DNA of 64,000 nt from Devosia sp. FKR38 (GTDB lineage Bacteria > Pseudomonadota > Alphaproteobacteria > Rhizobiales > Devosiaceae). Position 1 is the stretch's first letter, and every line of letters begins with the position of its first letter. The stretch covers positions 1,711,641 through 1,775,640 of the forward strand of contig NZ_STGC01000005.1 of the NCBI RefSeq assembly GCF_005222805.1. Reading direction: 5' to 3'. Position numbers and translations under genes: made by a program. A model generated the notes under the pieces. The model ran no database searches. It had not been told where the DNA came from and saw only the letters and a program-made list of their open reading frames with translations. Below, piece by piece: positions 41,284 to 49,999 of this stretch.

Positions 41284-41694
41284 TCAGCCGCGCAGAATGT
41301 CGAGCGTGCGCCCGAGCATCTGCCGCGTGACGGTGACGACATTGAGATTGGCTTCATAAGTGCGCTGGGCTTCGCGCATATCCATCGTCTCGATCAGCGA
41401 GTTGACGTTGGGATATTGCACATAGCCCTTGGCATCGGCGGCCGGATGGCCCGGCTCATAGCGGCTGGTGAAGGCGCTCATGTCATAGGCCAGCTTGCCC
41501 ACCTCGACCACCTTGCCACCGACCTCGGCGTCAAAGCTGGTTTCAAAGGTCGGGATGCGGCGGCGATAGGGCTCGTCGCCCGGCGCCTTGCCGGCGGAAT
41601 CGGCATTGGCCAGGTTTTCGGCGATGACGCGCATGCGCGCGGTCTGCGCGTGCAGGCCCGTGGCAGCGATACGAAGCGAAGAATTGAAGTCCAT
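41284..41694 (-). CDS. flgC: Flagellar rod protein FlgC
   Basis: This encodes 136 residues of proximal rod protein. The start SSLRIAATGLHAQTARMRVIAENLANADS and end MREAQRTYEANLNVVTVTRQML carry the paired helices of rod/hook proteins. It is 14 bases after flgB. Confidence 0.96.
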   Translation of the reverse strand: MDFNSSLRIAATGLHAQTARMRVIAENLANADSAGKAPGDEPYRRRIPTFETSFDAEVGGKVVEVGKLAYDMSAFTSRYEPGHPAADAKGYVQYPNVNSLIETMDMREAQRTYEANLNVVTVTRQMLGRTLDILRG

Positions 41695-41708
41695 TGCCGT
41701 TTAGGCTC

Positions 41709-42116
41709 CTAGCCTGACTTGCCCATCGCTGTGCGGAGGATCTTGATGGACTTCTGGTACAGGCTCGTCGCCGCCTGATAGTCCATCATATTGGTGGTCA
41801 CCTTCATCATCTCGTCTTCGAGCGACACGCCATTGCCTTCCGGGGTGACCTCGAAATTGGCCATGCGCTGGGCATTGAAGGCCGAACTGCCCTCCCCGCC
41901 CACCGAGAAATGCATCGGCTGGGTGGCCGTGGTGGTGACGCTCGCCGAGGAGAACGCGCCGTTCACCTCTTCGAAGTTGAACTGCTTGAGGTCGCGACCG
42001 CGATAGCCCGGCGTCTCGGCATTGGCGACATTTTCCGCCAGCAGACCTTGACGAGTCTGGTGCCAGCGCATTTTGTCTGCGAGCGCCGTAAACACCGGCA
42101 TGTTCAGAAGGCCCAT
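41709..42116 (-). CDS. flgB: Flagellar rod protein FlgB
   Basis: This encodes 135 residues of the proximal rod. The motif LLAENVANAETPGYRGRDLKQF is the rod signature. The ATG at 42116 matches the usual FlgB N-terminus; a TTG twelve codons upstream is the alternative. It is the first gene of the flgB-flhB operon, and a perfect CtrA-type box lies 52 bases upstream. Confidence 0.94.
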   Translation of the reverse strand: MGLLNMPVFTALADKMRWHQTRQGLLAENVANAETPGYRGRDLKQFNFEEVNGAFSSASVTTTATQPMHFSVGGEGSSAFNAQRMANFEVTPEGNGVSLEDEMMKVTTNMMDYQAATSLYQKSIKILRTAMGKSG

Positions 42117-42167
42117 CGGCCAAGCCCCGCGAGTCTGGGTATCGATGGGCAATTCTTGCCGGTCTAT

Positions 42168-42186
42168 GGTTAATCAAGTGTTAACC
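42168..42186 (-). promoter_or_regulatory. Consensus CtrA box upstream of flgB
   Basis: GGTTAATCAAGTGTTAACC contains TTAA-N7-TTAAC, a full match to the CtrA site, inside a GGTTAA-N7-TTAACC dyad that reads the same on both strands. It lies between divergent flgB and fliO. Confidence 0.75.
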
Positions 42187-42240
42187 GCGCGGCGCTAGGT
42201 GGGTATCGGTCTCGCATTCTGCACAATTGCGGGACTTACT

Positions 42241-42255
42241 AGGCAGAATGTGCCG
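42241..42255. promoter_or_regulatory. ftr-like dyad upstream of fliO
   Basis: AGGCAGAATGTGCCG is AGGCA-N5-TGCCG, one mismatch from the CGGCA-N5-TGCCG dyad seen near flgF. It lies about 36 bases before the fliO ATG. Confidence 0.45.
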
Positions 42256-42290
42256 CCCGATTCCGGGCCAGTAGCGTAATTGGAGCAGAC

Positions 42291-42971
42291 ATGCAGTTCA
42301 TCACCGGCCTGATCAGCGGTTCCGGCAATACGTGGATTTCGGCCGCCTTCGCCCTCGGCATCGTTCTGGTGCTCATCGTGCTGGGCGTCTGGCTGCTCAA
42401 GCTGCTGTTCAATGCCTCGGGCAAGGTCGGCCGCGGCCGCAACCGGCGCCTGGCCATTGTGGACTCCATGAGCATCGACCCCAAGCGCCAGCTGCTGATC
42501 ATCCGCCGCGATGATGTCGAACATCTCATTCTGATCGGCGGCCCGCACGATATCGTGATCGAGACCGGCATTGCCCTGGCCGAGCAGCCGGCTGCCCAGC
42601 CGACCCGCCGCCCCATCCCCACTGTCCCCGGCCGCAAGCCGGTCGCCGGCACCAAGCCGGTGGCTCCCCAGCCCGCGCCCGCCCCCGCGCCGACCCCGGT
42701 CGTGGCGGCTCCGCCGCTGGTCACCGCCGCCCCCGGCACCGTGCTGGCCGAACTGCAAAAGCAGGGCCTGCCCACCAATCAGCGCGCCCATGTCTCGCTG
42801 CGCCACACCGGCCTGCTCCGTCCGGTCAGCGAGATGGAATTGCCGGTTTCCCCTGAAAACGACGCCGGCACGGCTCGCCAGCCCCTCGACTCAGCTAAAG
42901 AGGACGGCGCACAGCGCGAGATCGAAGGCACAGACCTTGTCCCAGGCCACACGGACGCCCATCGAAGCTGA
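42291..42971 (+). CDS. fliO: Flagellar biosynthesis protein FliO
   Basis: This encodes 226 residues. One membrane helix (about residues 15-40) is followed by the FliO domain (RRLAIVDSMSIDPKRQLLIIRRDD, GGPHDIVIETGI) and a long proline-rich cytoplasmic tail (about residues 105-150). FliO helps FliP assemble into the export gate. GGAG lies before the ATG. The gene overlaps the fliP start by 35 bases. Confidence 0.92.
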   Translation: MQFITGLISGSGNTWISAAFALGIVLVLIVLGVWLLKLLFNASGKVGRGRNRRLAIVDSMSIDPKRQLLIIRRDDVEHLILIGGPHDIVIETGIALAEQPAAQPTRRPIPTVPGRKPVAGTKPVAPQPAPAPAPTPVVAAPPLVTAAPGTVLAELQKQGLPTNQRAHVSLRHTGLLRPVSEMELPVSPENDAGTARQPLDSAKEDGAQREIEGTDLVPGHTDAHRS

Positions 42972-43731
42972 CGCCCCCCCGCGGCGTCCGCGCCGCTATC
43001 TGCCCTGGCTGGGGCTGGCGGCCCTGCTGGCCCTCGCCCTGACCCCAAGCCTGGCCTTTGGCCAGGATGTCTCGATCGATTTCGGCGACGACACCACGCT
43101 GACCCAGCGCGCTGTCCAGATCATCGGTCTGATCACGCTGCTGTCGCTGGCGCCCTCCATCCTGGTGATGGTCACCAGCTTCACCCGCATCGTGGTGGTG
43201 CTCTCCCTGCTGCGTACCGCCATTGGCCTACAGACCGCGCCGCCCAATTCGGTGATGGTCTCCCTGGCGCTGTTTCTCACCATCTTCGTCATGCAGCCCA
43301 CCCTGCAGGCCAGCTATGATGCCGGCATTGCCCCGCTGCTGGCCGGCGATATCGAGATGACCGAGGCCTTCGAGCTGGGCAGCGCCCCGTTCCATGAGTT
43401 CATGCGCGCCAATGTGCGCGAGCAGGATCTGGGCCTGTTCTACGATCTCACTGGCGCCGAGCCGCCCGTCGAACCCGAGGCCATTCCGCTGCAATTGCTC
43501 ATACCGGCCTTCATGATCTCCGAGCTGCGCAGGGCCTTCGAGATCGGCTTTCTGCTCTTTCTGCCCTTTGTGGTCATCGACATGGTCGTGGCCTCGGTGC
43601 TGATGAGCATGGGCATGATGATGCTGCCCCCGGTGGTGATCTCGCTGCCGTTCAAGCTGATCTTCTTCGTGCTGGTCGACGGCTGGTATCTCGTCGCCGG
43701 CTCACTGGTTCGCAGTTTCGTCAGCAGCTAG
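42937..43731 (+). CDS. fliP: Flagellar export gate protein FliP
   Basis: This encodes 264 residues with a signal-peptide-like N-terminus (hydrophobic residues 25-40) and four membrane segments. LAPSILVMVTSFTRIVVVLSLLR, LQLLIPAFMISELRRAFEIGF and SMGMMMLPPVVISLPFKLIFFVLVDGW are canonical. No ATG fits, so the TTG at 42937, with GAAGG eight bases upstream, is the best start. It would be translated by coupling with fliO. Its TAG stop overlaps that of the convergent 1111-residue gene. Confidence 0.95.
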   Translation: MSQATRTPIEADAPPRRPRRYLPWLGLAALLALALTPSLAFGQDVSIDFGDDTTLTQRAVQIIGLITLLSLAPSILVMVTSFTRIVVVLSLLRTAIGLQTAPPNSVMVSLALFLTIFVMQPTLQASYDAGIAPLLAGDIEMTEAFELGSAPFHEFMRANVREQDLGLFYDLTGAEPPVEPEAIPLQLLIPAFMISELRRAFEIGFLLFLPFVVIDMVVASVLMSMGMMMLPPVVISLPFKLIFFVLVDGWYLVAGSLVRSFVSS

Positions 43732-46700
43732 ATGGCGGCGGCGTCCGAGGCGGACATCGGCGCCAGCGCGCCATCAGGACCATAGGTATCGCGATAGGAC
43801 GACAGGAAGGCGCTGATCCCGTCGATACCCGATACCTGCGCCGCCACCGTCTTGAACTCGGTGCTGGTCACCGCAATATTGCCCGTCACCAGGTCGAACA
43901 TCGGCCATTCCGGCGCCGTCACCATGGCATCGCCAAACTTGGCGCGCAGCCGCGCCAGGCTCATGGTATCATTGGCCAGCACATAGCCCACCGCCGCCCG
44001 GATCACCTGCATGCGCGACGGCTGGCTGAGCGGCTGGGGCGTAGTGGGGTCGGACAGCATGGCCTCGATCATCTCGCCAGCCTCGGTATAGCGCCGCGCC
44101 TTCCAATGCGCATCGATGCGCAACAGGTCCGCATCGCGCCCGTCCATGTCCTTGATCATGTCCAGCGCCAGCGCATCGCGACCGCCATCGATCAGCGCGC
44201 GTGCCTCCAGGATCTTGCGCTGCCGCGCCAGGGATTCCGGAATATCGGGCAGCCGCGTGGCATTAAGCACGCGCAGCGCTTCCTGCGGCTTGCGGTCCGC
44301 CAGATAGATCACCGCCAGGTCCGCCGCGATCTGCGTCTTGGCCACGCCGCGCAATCGGTTCTCAAGCTGGTATTTCAAAAGCTCCGCCGCCTGCGATAGC
44401 AGGTCCACCCGCACCAGGCGGCGCGCCAGATTGCGGATCATTTCGTCGCCGCGCGCCCCCGGCGGCGTCAGCTGGCGGAAGTCATAATACAGCCCCAGCG
44501 CATCCACCGGCCCCAGCGAATCCGCCACGCCATTGAGGAACAATTCGCTGAACATGGCCTGGGCCTCGTCGCGCAGCGCATTGATCGGCGGGCTCTCCGG
44601 GTAATTGGCCACCGCCTGCTTGACGGTCTCAAAGCCCGGCCGATAGTCACCATTGCGGAAATAGAGCTCCGCCAGCAGCTTCTGCATGTCCGCTTCCAGC
44701 GGATTGCCGCGCCACAGCAGCGATTCAGCCGACAGCGTCTCCGCCGCCTTGCCCAGGTTGAGCTTGCCCTCTTCGTCCAAGAGCCGCAGCGTGCGGTAGA
44801 TGGCCTCGGCCCGTGACGGCCTGATATCGGACGCGATCACCTGCCCATAGGTGTCGATGGCCTCGCTGGTGCGCTTGTTGAGCTCGTCCACCCAGCCCGA
44901 GAACAGATGATAGAAGCTGGTGTCCTCCAGGCTGAGCGTGGCGAAGTCGATCCGGTCGAGCAGTTTCTCGGCCATATTGGCGTCGTCGGTCTCCAGCGCC
45001 GCCCGGATGGCCGCGAAGCTGAACTTGTTGCGCACCCAAACCGGATAGCTGTCGATCACCGACTGCGCCTGCAGCGCATCGGCCTTGGCGCCCTTGAAGT
45101 CATAGGCGTCGGCCCGCGCAATCGTGCGCCACACGAGCGCATCGATCTCGGTCCCCATGGCCGTGGTGTTGAGGATCTTGAGCGCATCGCTCGGGCGAGC
45201 CGCCATGGTGCTGGCAATGGCCTGCGTCATGCGCACCTGCCGCGTCAGGTCGGGCGACTTGAGCTCGGTGTCGAGCACCTTGAGCACCCCGATGGCCTCC
45301 TGCGCGAAGTGATTGGCGACAAAATACTGCGCCAGGTCCAGCCGCGCCTTGTCGCGCGCCTTGCCCTCGGCGGCGGCGGCCTCAGCCTCCATGCCCTCTT
45401 TCTTGGTCTCGAAGATGCCGAAGTCGGGCTGTTCGAGCGCGGCAAGGTCGATGAAGCTGCCGCGCATGGTCTCGCCATTGCCATTGGCCGGCCGCGGCCC
45501 GTCGGAGTCCGAAACCGTCAAGCCGCCCTGCATGGTGACCAGCGCCTGATCGTCCTCCAGCGCCACGGTCAGCTCGGGGGTCTTGGGCTGGATCACCAGG
45601 CCATGCACGCTGCGCAACGCCGAGAATTCCACATAATCCAGCGAGCGCATCACCCCGCGCGCCGGCGGATAGGCGGTCACCACGGTGAGCATGTCGCCCA
45701 CATTGGGGTCGCGGAAATCATGCACCCGCCCGGGCCGGGCCACATTGGCCACCATTTCGAGATTGCCCTCGATATCGCGCCGGCGGGTCAGGTTGATCGG
45801 CTCGGTGGGGGTCAGCATGATATCGCCCAACGACAGCACCCAGGCCATGCCTTCCGACCCCAGCGTCGCCAGCCGGTCCTGCGACAGCTCCACGCGCACC
45901 ACCTGCGTATCGCCTGAGGCGACCACGCCAAATTCGCTGGCCACCGCGTCGAGCTCGCTGGACTGCTTGGGCGGGGTAATGCCCGAGACGGTGTCGAACA
46001 TCATCCACACCGTGTCGCCGCGACGGAACACGGCCGCGGGCGTATCCTGCTCGAAGGGAAACACCACCCGCACCGTGGAGCCCAGCACATTGATGAAGGG
46101 GGTGATGGTCTTGCTCGCCGGCTGGGGGCGCAGCATGTCGACCAGCGGTTCGCTGCCCTGGCTGACCTCTTCGGTCTTGGCCACCCCATCGGCCAGGCTC
46201 GCCGCGTCAAAGCTGGGCAGGCCCTCGCCCTTGATGTCGACATCGAGCACATATTGCCGCGGCGACGTCTCATAGAACCGCGGCTTGATGCCCTTGGCCA
46301 GCTTGAGCGTCACCAGCGCCGCATCGGGGTTCACCGAGGTCTCCACCTTCAGCAGCTCGGGCGGCAGGTCGACCGCCAGGTCGCGCAGGTCGATGCCCAC
46401 GGGCCACTCAAAGGCGATAATGCCCATGTCATCCTGCTGCACATAGTCCGCGGTGGTGGGCACGTTCCAGTCGAACTGCACGCGCAGGAACGTCGGATTG
46501 CGGCCGATGCGCACGTCGGCCTTGGGATTGAGCTCGGCCACGCCGGCCGCCTTGCGCTCCTGCTCGGCGCGGATCGCTGCCAGGCGGGCCCGCTCGGCCA
46601 GCTCGTCGATCACGGCCTGCGGCAGGGCCGGCGGCTCGCCCTGCCAGCTCGGCGGCAGCAGGTCGATATAGAGCTTCTCACCCGCATCGATGCGGTTGAA

Positions 46701-47063
46701 GGTAAAGGCCGAGCGCAGCGCCAGGCGCAGCCCGCGGCCATCGGGATCCACACGCGCTGCCGACAGATAGTCCGGCATGGTCGAGCCGACATCGGGCAGC
46801 AGCACCGAGATCTGATCCTGGAACACCAGCGACAGCACGCCGTTTTCCAGCTTGATGTCATAGGGGGGCAGGCTGTCGCGCTCGGGAAAGCTCAGGATGA
46901 TGCGGCCATAGCCGCTTTCCTGGGTGGCAACAAACTGGCCCTGCTCCACGGCATAGGCCGGCGTCACCAGCGCGCAGGCAGCCAGGCACAGGCTCAGGAG
47001 CGCGGCCCAAAGCGCCAGGGTCTTTCTCACCCCGACCCAGCCTGCTTGTCTCGCAGTCCTCAC
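43728..47063 (-). CDS. Large exported TPR protein encoded in the flagellar cluster
   Basis: This encodes 1111 residues. A signal peptide (hydrophobic stretch near residues 17-35, cleavage after AYA) precedes a beta-rich N-terminal half (about 40-560) with several AMIN-like segments (for example the IILSFPERDSLPPY region), then an alpha-helical half (about 560-1100) that looks like TPR repeats. No catalytic motif is visible. It is downstream of motE, on the same strand, with a CtrA-like site before it. The position suggests a periplasmic scaffold needed for the motor or for flagellar placement; the function is unknown. The start is GTG 47063 or GTG 47030, the latter giving a more typical signal peptide. 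Confidence 0.85.
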   Translation of the reverse strand: MRTARQAGWVGVRKTLALWAALLSLCLAACALVTPAYAVEQGQFVATQESGYGRIILSFPERDSLPPYDIKLENGVLSLVFQDQISVLLPDVGSTMPDYLSAARVDPDGRGLRLALRSAFTFNRIDAGEKLYIDLLPPSWQGEPPALPQAVIDELAERARLAAIRAEQERKAAGVAELNPKADVRIGRNPTFLRVQFDWNVPTTADYVQQDDMGIIAFEWPVGIDLRDLAVDLPPELLKVETSVNPDAALVTLKLAKGIKPRFYETSPRQYVLDVDIKGEGLPSFDAASLADGVAKTEEVSQGSEPLVDMLRPQPASKTITPFINVLGSTVRVVFPFEQDTPAAVFRRGDTVWMMFDTVSGITPPKQSSELDAVASEFGVVASGDTQVVRVELSQDRLATLGSEGMAWVLSLGDIMLTPTEPINLTRRRDIEGNLEMVANVARPGRVHDFRDPNVGDMLTVVTAYPPARGVMRSLDYVEFSALRSVHGLVIQPKTPELTVALEDDQALVTMQGGLTVSDSDGPRPANGNGETMRGSFIDLAALEQPDFGIFETKKEGMEAEAAAAEGKARDKARLDLAQYFVANHFAQEAIGVLKVLDTELKSPDLTRQVRMTQAIASTMAARPSDALKILNTTAMGTEIDALVWRTIARADAYDFKGAKADALQAQSVIDSYPVWVRNKFSFAAIRAALETDDANMAEKLLDRIDFATLSLEDTSFYHLFSGWVDELNKRTSEAIDTYGQVIASDIRPSRAEAIYRTLRLLDEEGKLNLGKAAETLSAESLLWRGNPLEADMQKLLAELYFRNGDYRPGFETVKQAVANYPESPPINALRDEAQAMFSELFLNGVADSLGPVDALGLYYDFRQLTPPGARGDEMIRNLARRLVRVDLLSQAAELLKYQLENRLRGVAKTQIAADLAVIYLADRKPQEALRVLNATRLPDIPESLARQRKILEARALIDGGRDALALDMIKDMDGRDADLLRIDAHWKARRYTEAGEMIEAMLSDPTTPQPLSQPSRMQVIRAAVGYVLANDTMSLARLRAKFGDAMVTAPEWPMFDLVTGNIAVTSTEFKTVAAQVSGIDGISAFLSSYRDTYGPDGALAPMSASDAAAI

Positions 47064-47168
47064 CGGCTTCTGCCCGCCCGACGCATAGTGCGCAGCAACG
47101 GGCCAGTTCTGGCCGCGGTACGCACTTGTTACACAACACTACTGCTGTGCACCCTAAGCGAATTTGGC

Positions 47169-47184
47169 TTAACGTCGCCTTACT
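47169..47184 (-). promoter_or_regulatory. CtrA-like site upstream of the 1111-residue gene
   Basis: TTAACGTCGCCTTACT is TTAA-N7-TTACT, with two mismatches in the second half-site against TTAAC. It lies in the 136-base gap between motE and the large gene. Confidence 0.45.
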
Positions 47185-47199
47185 CCGACCGCTAAGGCC

Positions 47200-48399
47200 T
47201 TATTGGCCAACGATCTGCGGCAGGGCGGCCATGTCGGCCGGCGTCATCTGGTCGACTGGTGTATCGGCCAGGTCGGCCATCTTGACGGTCAACTCCTGCG
47301 CCCGCTCAGTGCTCATTACCGCCAGGATCGGCGCCATCTTGCGCGGGCTCATCGCCTTGGCCACGCGCAGCAGCACTTCCATGTCCAGATTGTTGAAGAT
47401 ATTGGCCGCGTCCTTGGGCTTCATGGTCTCATACATGGCCACGATGCCGGCAAATTGCCCCGACTCCATCTCCTTGCGCTGGTCCACAAGCGTGGAGATC
47501 TGCGTCTCGAGCGCCTGCAGCGTCGCGCTACGCTCTTCGATGCGCTTTTCGGCAGCGTCAACGATCTGCGAGCGCAGGGCCAGGTCTTCCTCATATTTCT
47601 CCAGTTCAAGCCGGCGCGCCGCCAGCCGCTCCAGCAGCGCCTTTTCGGTGGCGGAGGCACCATCCATGCTCACCAGCGGAATGGTACCACCCTTGCCATC
47701 GATCTGCACCGGCACGGCATCGCCCGAGGGCAGACAATCGGCCATCGAGGCGGCAAAGCTGCCCGCAGCAGCCGGCTCGGCCGCGTGATCGCCCGCAGCG
47801 GCTTCGGTCGCGTGCTCGCCTTCGGCGGCAGCCGCAGCCTCGCCTTCCGCCGGTGCAGCAGCCGCCTCGCCCTCGGCCGCCGGCGCTGCGCCATGGCCGC
47901 CGGCTTCGCCTTCAGCACTGGCACCGGTCAGAACCACCGTGCCATCGGCATTGATGGTCGCGTCGGACTCCACGCAATAGACGCCATTGGAATTGGCCGC
48001 ATGCAGCGCATCGGTGGCTGCAGCCGCCATGCCTGCATCGCCAGCCGCAGGGGCAGCATGCGCTTCGCCTTCAGCCGCCGCCGGCTCGGTCGAATGATCC
48101 GCTGCGGTCGGGGCGCCATGCCCGCCGCCTTCGGCCGCTGCGGGCTTCAGCGTCGGGGACGGATCGTCCACGGTCGGCGTAGTGTCTTCGATGGTCGGCT
48201 CGGTCGGCAAGGTCATGGTGGAATCGCCACCTTCGGCTGCGGCACCCTCCCCGCCCCCGGCCGGCGCTGCGCCCGACGCCACCGCCTGCTGCACGCCGCT
48301 CAGCACATAGCCGCCATTGGTGACAAGACCGATGGTCTTGAACACCAGCAGCGCAGCAATCGCCAGAACGACGACAGGCAGGAGGCGGATATTGTTCAC
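47200..48399 (-). CDS. motE: MotE-family flagellar stator chaperone
   Basis: This encodes 399 residues. One N-terminal membrane helix anchors a long low-complexity Ala/Glu/Gly/His segment (about residues 40-220), followed by a coiled coil (about 255-310, rich in Glu/Arg/Leu) and a C-terminal MgtE-N-like domain (KDAANIFNNLDMEVLLRVAKAMSPRKMAPI). In rhizobia MotE is a periplasmic chaperone that keeps MotC stable. The insert is much longer than usual. The GTG start overlaps the previous stop (GTGA). Confidence 0.88.
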   Translation of the reverse strand: MNNIRLLPVVVLAIAALLVFKTIGLVTNGGYVLSGVQQAVASGAAPAGGGEGAAAEGGDSTMTLPTEPTIEDTTPTVDDPSPTLKPAAAEGGGHGAPTAADHSTEPAAAEGEAHAAPAAGDAGMAAAATDALHAANSNGVYCVESDATINADGTVVLTGASAEGEAGGHGAAPAAEGEAAAAPAEGEAAAAAEGEHATEAAAGDHAAEPAAAGSFAASMADCLPSGDAVPVQIDGKGGTIPLVSMDGASATEKALLERLAARRLELEKYEEDLALRSQIVDAAEKRIEERSATLQALETQISTLVDQRKEMESGQFAGIVAMYETMKPKDAANIFNNLDMEVLLRVAKAMSPRKMAPILAVMSTERAQELTVKMADLADTPVDQMTPADMAALPQIVGQ

Positions 48400-48827
48400 G
48401 CAGCAGCCCCTCTGGTACGCACCCGGGTCTGCAGCTGCTCAAGCGCCGACTGCACTTTATTGGGCTGCTCCACCGGCTCAATGGCCTGGCTGTGGCGCGC
48501 CACGCTGGTGATCTTGGCAATGCGCTCCATCAGCACGGTGCCGGCAGTCACATGATTGGCCAGCTCGATGCCGAAGCGCTCGGCCTCTTCCAGCCGCGAA
48601 TTGAGCGCCAGATCGGCTTCCACCGCCGTCTGCTTGAGCTCACGGATGGCCTGATTGGCCAGATTGGTGGCCCCCACCAGGTCTGCCACCATCTGGCGCA
48701 GCTCATCCTTGTCGGCATGCAGGCGTTTCAGGCGCTGGTTGAGCACCACGCAATAGCCGATCGTCAGCGCCAGGAGCACCGAGACCGCACTTTCCACGAA
48801 AAGACCCAGGGGTAAACCGAACATCAT
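48396..48827 (-). CDS. DUF6468 flagellar-cluster membrane protein
   Basis: This encodes 143 residues: one N-terminal membrane helix (about residues 7-28) and a long helical, probably coiled-coil, cytoplasmic part. NQRLKRLHADKDELRQMVADL and NLANQAIRELKQTA match DUF6468, found next to fliM in many alphaproteobacteria. It overlaps the fliM stop (ATGA). Function unknown; a link to motor assembly or placement is inferred from position. Confidence 0.85.
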   Translation of the reverse strand: MMFGLPLGLFVESAVSVLLALTIGYCVVLNQRLKRLHADKDELRQMVADLVGATNLANQAIRELKQTAVEADLALNSRLEEAERFGIELANHVTAGTVLMERIAKITSVARHSQAIEPVEQPNKVQSALEQLQTRVRTRGAAA

Positions 48828-49999
48828 CGTCCTTCCGCTGCTTCATCAATGGCCTCGAAGGCTTCCATAGTTACCTTGGGCGGGTTTAGGTGGCGCGTGA
48901 TGCGCACCGATACGTGGTTGCCGATATGGCCCATGATGGCCTCGGTCAGCTCGACCCCGCCGCAGCGCAACCGCACCGGGTCGCTGGGCGAACGCTCGAA
49001 CATCACCGTGTCACCGGCCTTCATGGACAGCATGCGCGACAGCGGCAGGTCCTGCTCATGCAGCACGGCCTCCACCGACACGTCGGCGGCATAGATTTCG
49101 GTCGCCAGATGGCCTTCCCAGATCGGGTCACGGCCGAACTTTTCACCCATGAACATCTGCAGCAGCTGTTCGCGGATCGGCTCGATCGTGGCGTAGGGCA
49201 GCAGGATCTCCACCTTGCCGCCGCGATCATCCATCTCGATGCGCAATTCGATCAGGATGGCCGCATTGCCCGGCCGCGAAATGGCGGCAAAGCGCGGATT
49301 GGTTTCCATGCGCTCGAGCTTGAAATTGACCTGCGTCACCGGCTCGAACGCCCGATGCGTATCGTCCAGGATCACCTCGATCATCCGCCTCGCCAGCGCC
49401 AGTTCGATCGTGGTATAGGGCCGGCCTTCGACGCGGATATTGCCGCCGATGCGGCGCCCGCCCAGCAGCACGTCGATCATCGAATAGATCAGGCTGGAGT
49501 CGACCGTCAGCAGGCCGTAATTCTCCCATTCCTCCGCCTTGATCACCGACAGGATCGCCGGCAGCGGGATGGAATTGACATAGTCGCCGAACCGCACCGA
49601 CGAAATGGAGTCCAGCGTCACTTCCACATTGTCGCTGGTGAAATTGCGCAGGCTCGTCGTGGTCAGCCGCACCAGGCGGTCGAACACGATTTCCAGCATC
49701 GGCAGGCGTTCATAGCTCACCAGCGCCGAATTGATCAGCGCCTGCACACCCGTCAGCTCGACATTGCTGCCCACACTGGCGTCAAAGCCGAGCAGGCTGT
49801 CGATCTCGTCCTGGTTCAGCACGCGGTCGGGGCCGCCCTCGGCACCATCACTGGTGCCTTCCAGCATCGCCGCCCACTCGGCGGTGGCTTCAGCGGCCTT
49901 TTCTTCCTCGGTCTGCTCCGCGTCCGTGTCGAGCGGGACGATGGAATCGTCCAGCCCCCAGTCTTCGCTCAGCTTGTCCTGGTCTGTGGGTTGCGCCAT
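48824..49999 (-). CDS. fliM: Flagellar motor switch protein FliM
   Basis: This encodes 391 residues. The CheY-P-binding peptide LNQDEIDSLLGF lies at about residues 61-72, behind an acidic extension of about 60 residues. The middle CheC-like domain and the C-terminal SpoA domain (LRCGGVELTEAIMGHIGNHVSVRI) follow. FliM forms the C ring and reverses or stops rotation. The ATG overlaps the fliL stop by one base (TAATG). Confidence 0.96.
   Translation of the reverse strand: MAQPTDQDKLSEDWGLDDSIVPLDTDAEQTEEEKAAEATAEWAAMLEGTSDGAEGGPDRVLNQDEIDSLLGFDASVGSNVELTGVQALINSALVSYERLPMLEIVFDRLVRLTTTSLRNFTSDNVEVTLDSISSVRFGDYVNSIPLPAILSVIKAEEWENYGLLTVDSSLIYSMIDVLLGGRRIGGNIRVEGRPYTTIELALARRMIEVILDDTHRAFEPVTQVNFKLERMETNPRFAAISRPGNAAILIELRIEMDDRGGKVEILLPYATIEPIREQLLQMFMGEKFGRDPIWEGHLATEIYAADVSVEAVLHEQDLPLSRMLSMKAGDTVMFERSPSDPVRLRCGGVELTEAIMGHIGNHVSVRITRHLNPPKVTMEAFEAIDEAAEGR

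Noticed and set aside
43728..47063. Calling the 1111-residue protein MotC
   Set aside because: Rhizobial MotC is about 430 residues and I see no convincing shared motif; position beside motE alone is not enough.
47064..47120. A sigma-54-like TGGCCCGTTGCTGC before the 1111-residue gene
   Set aside because: The GC element is one base too close to the GG element.
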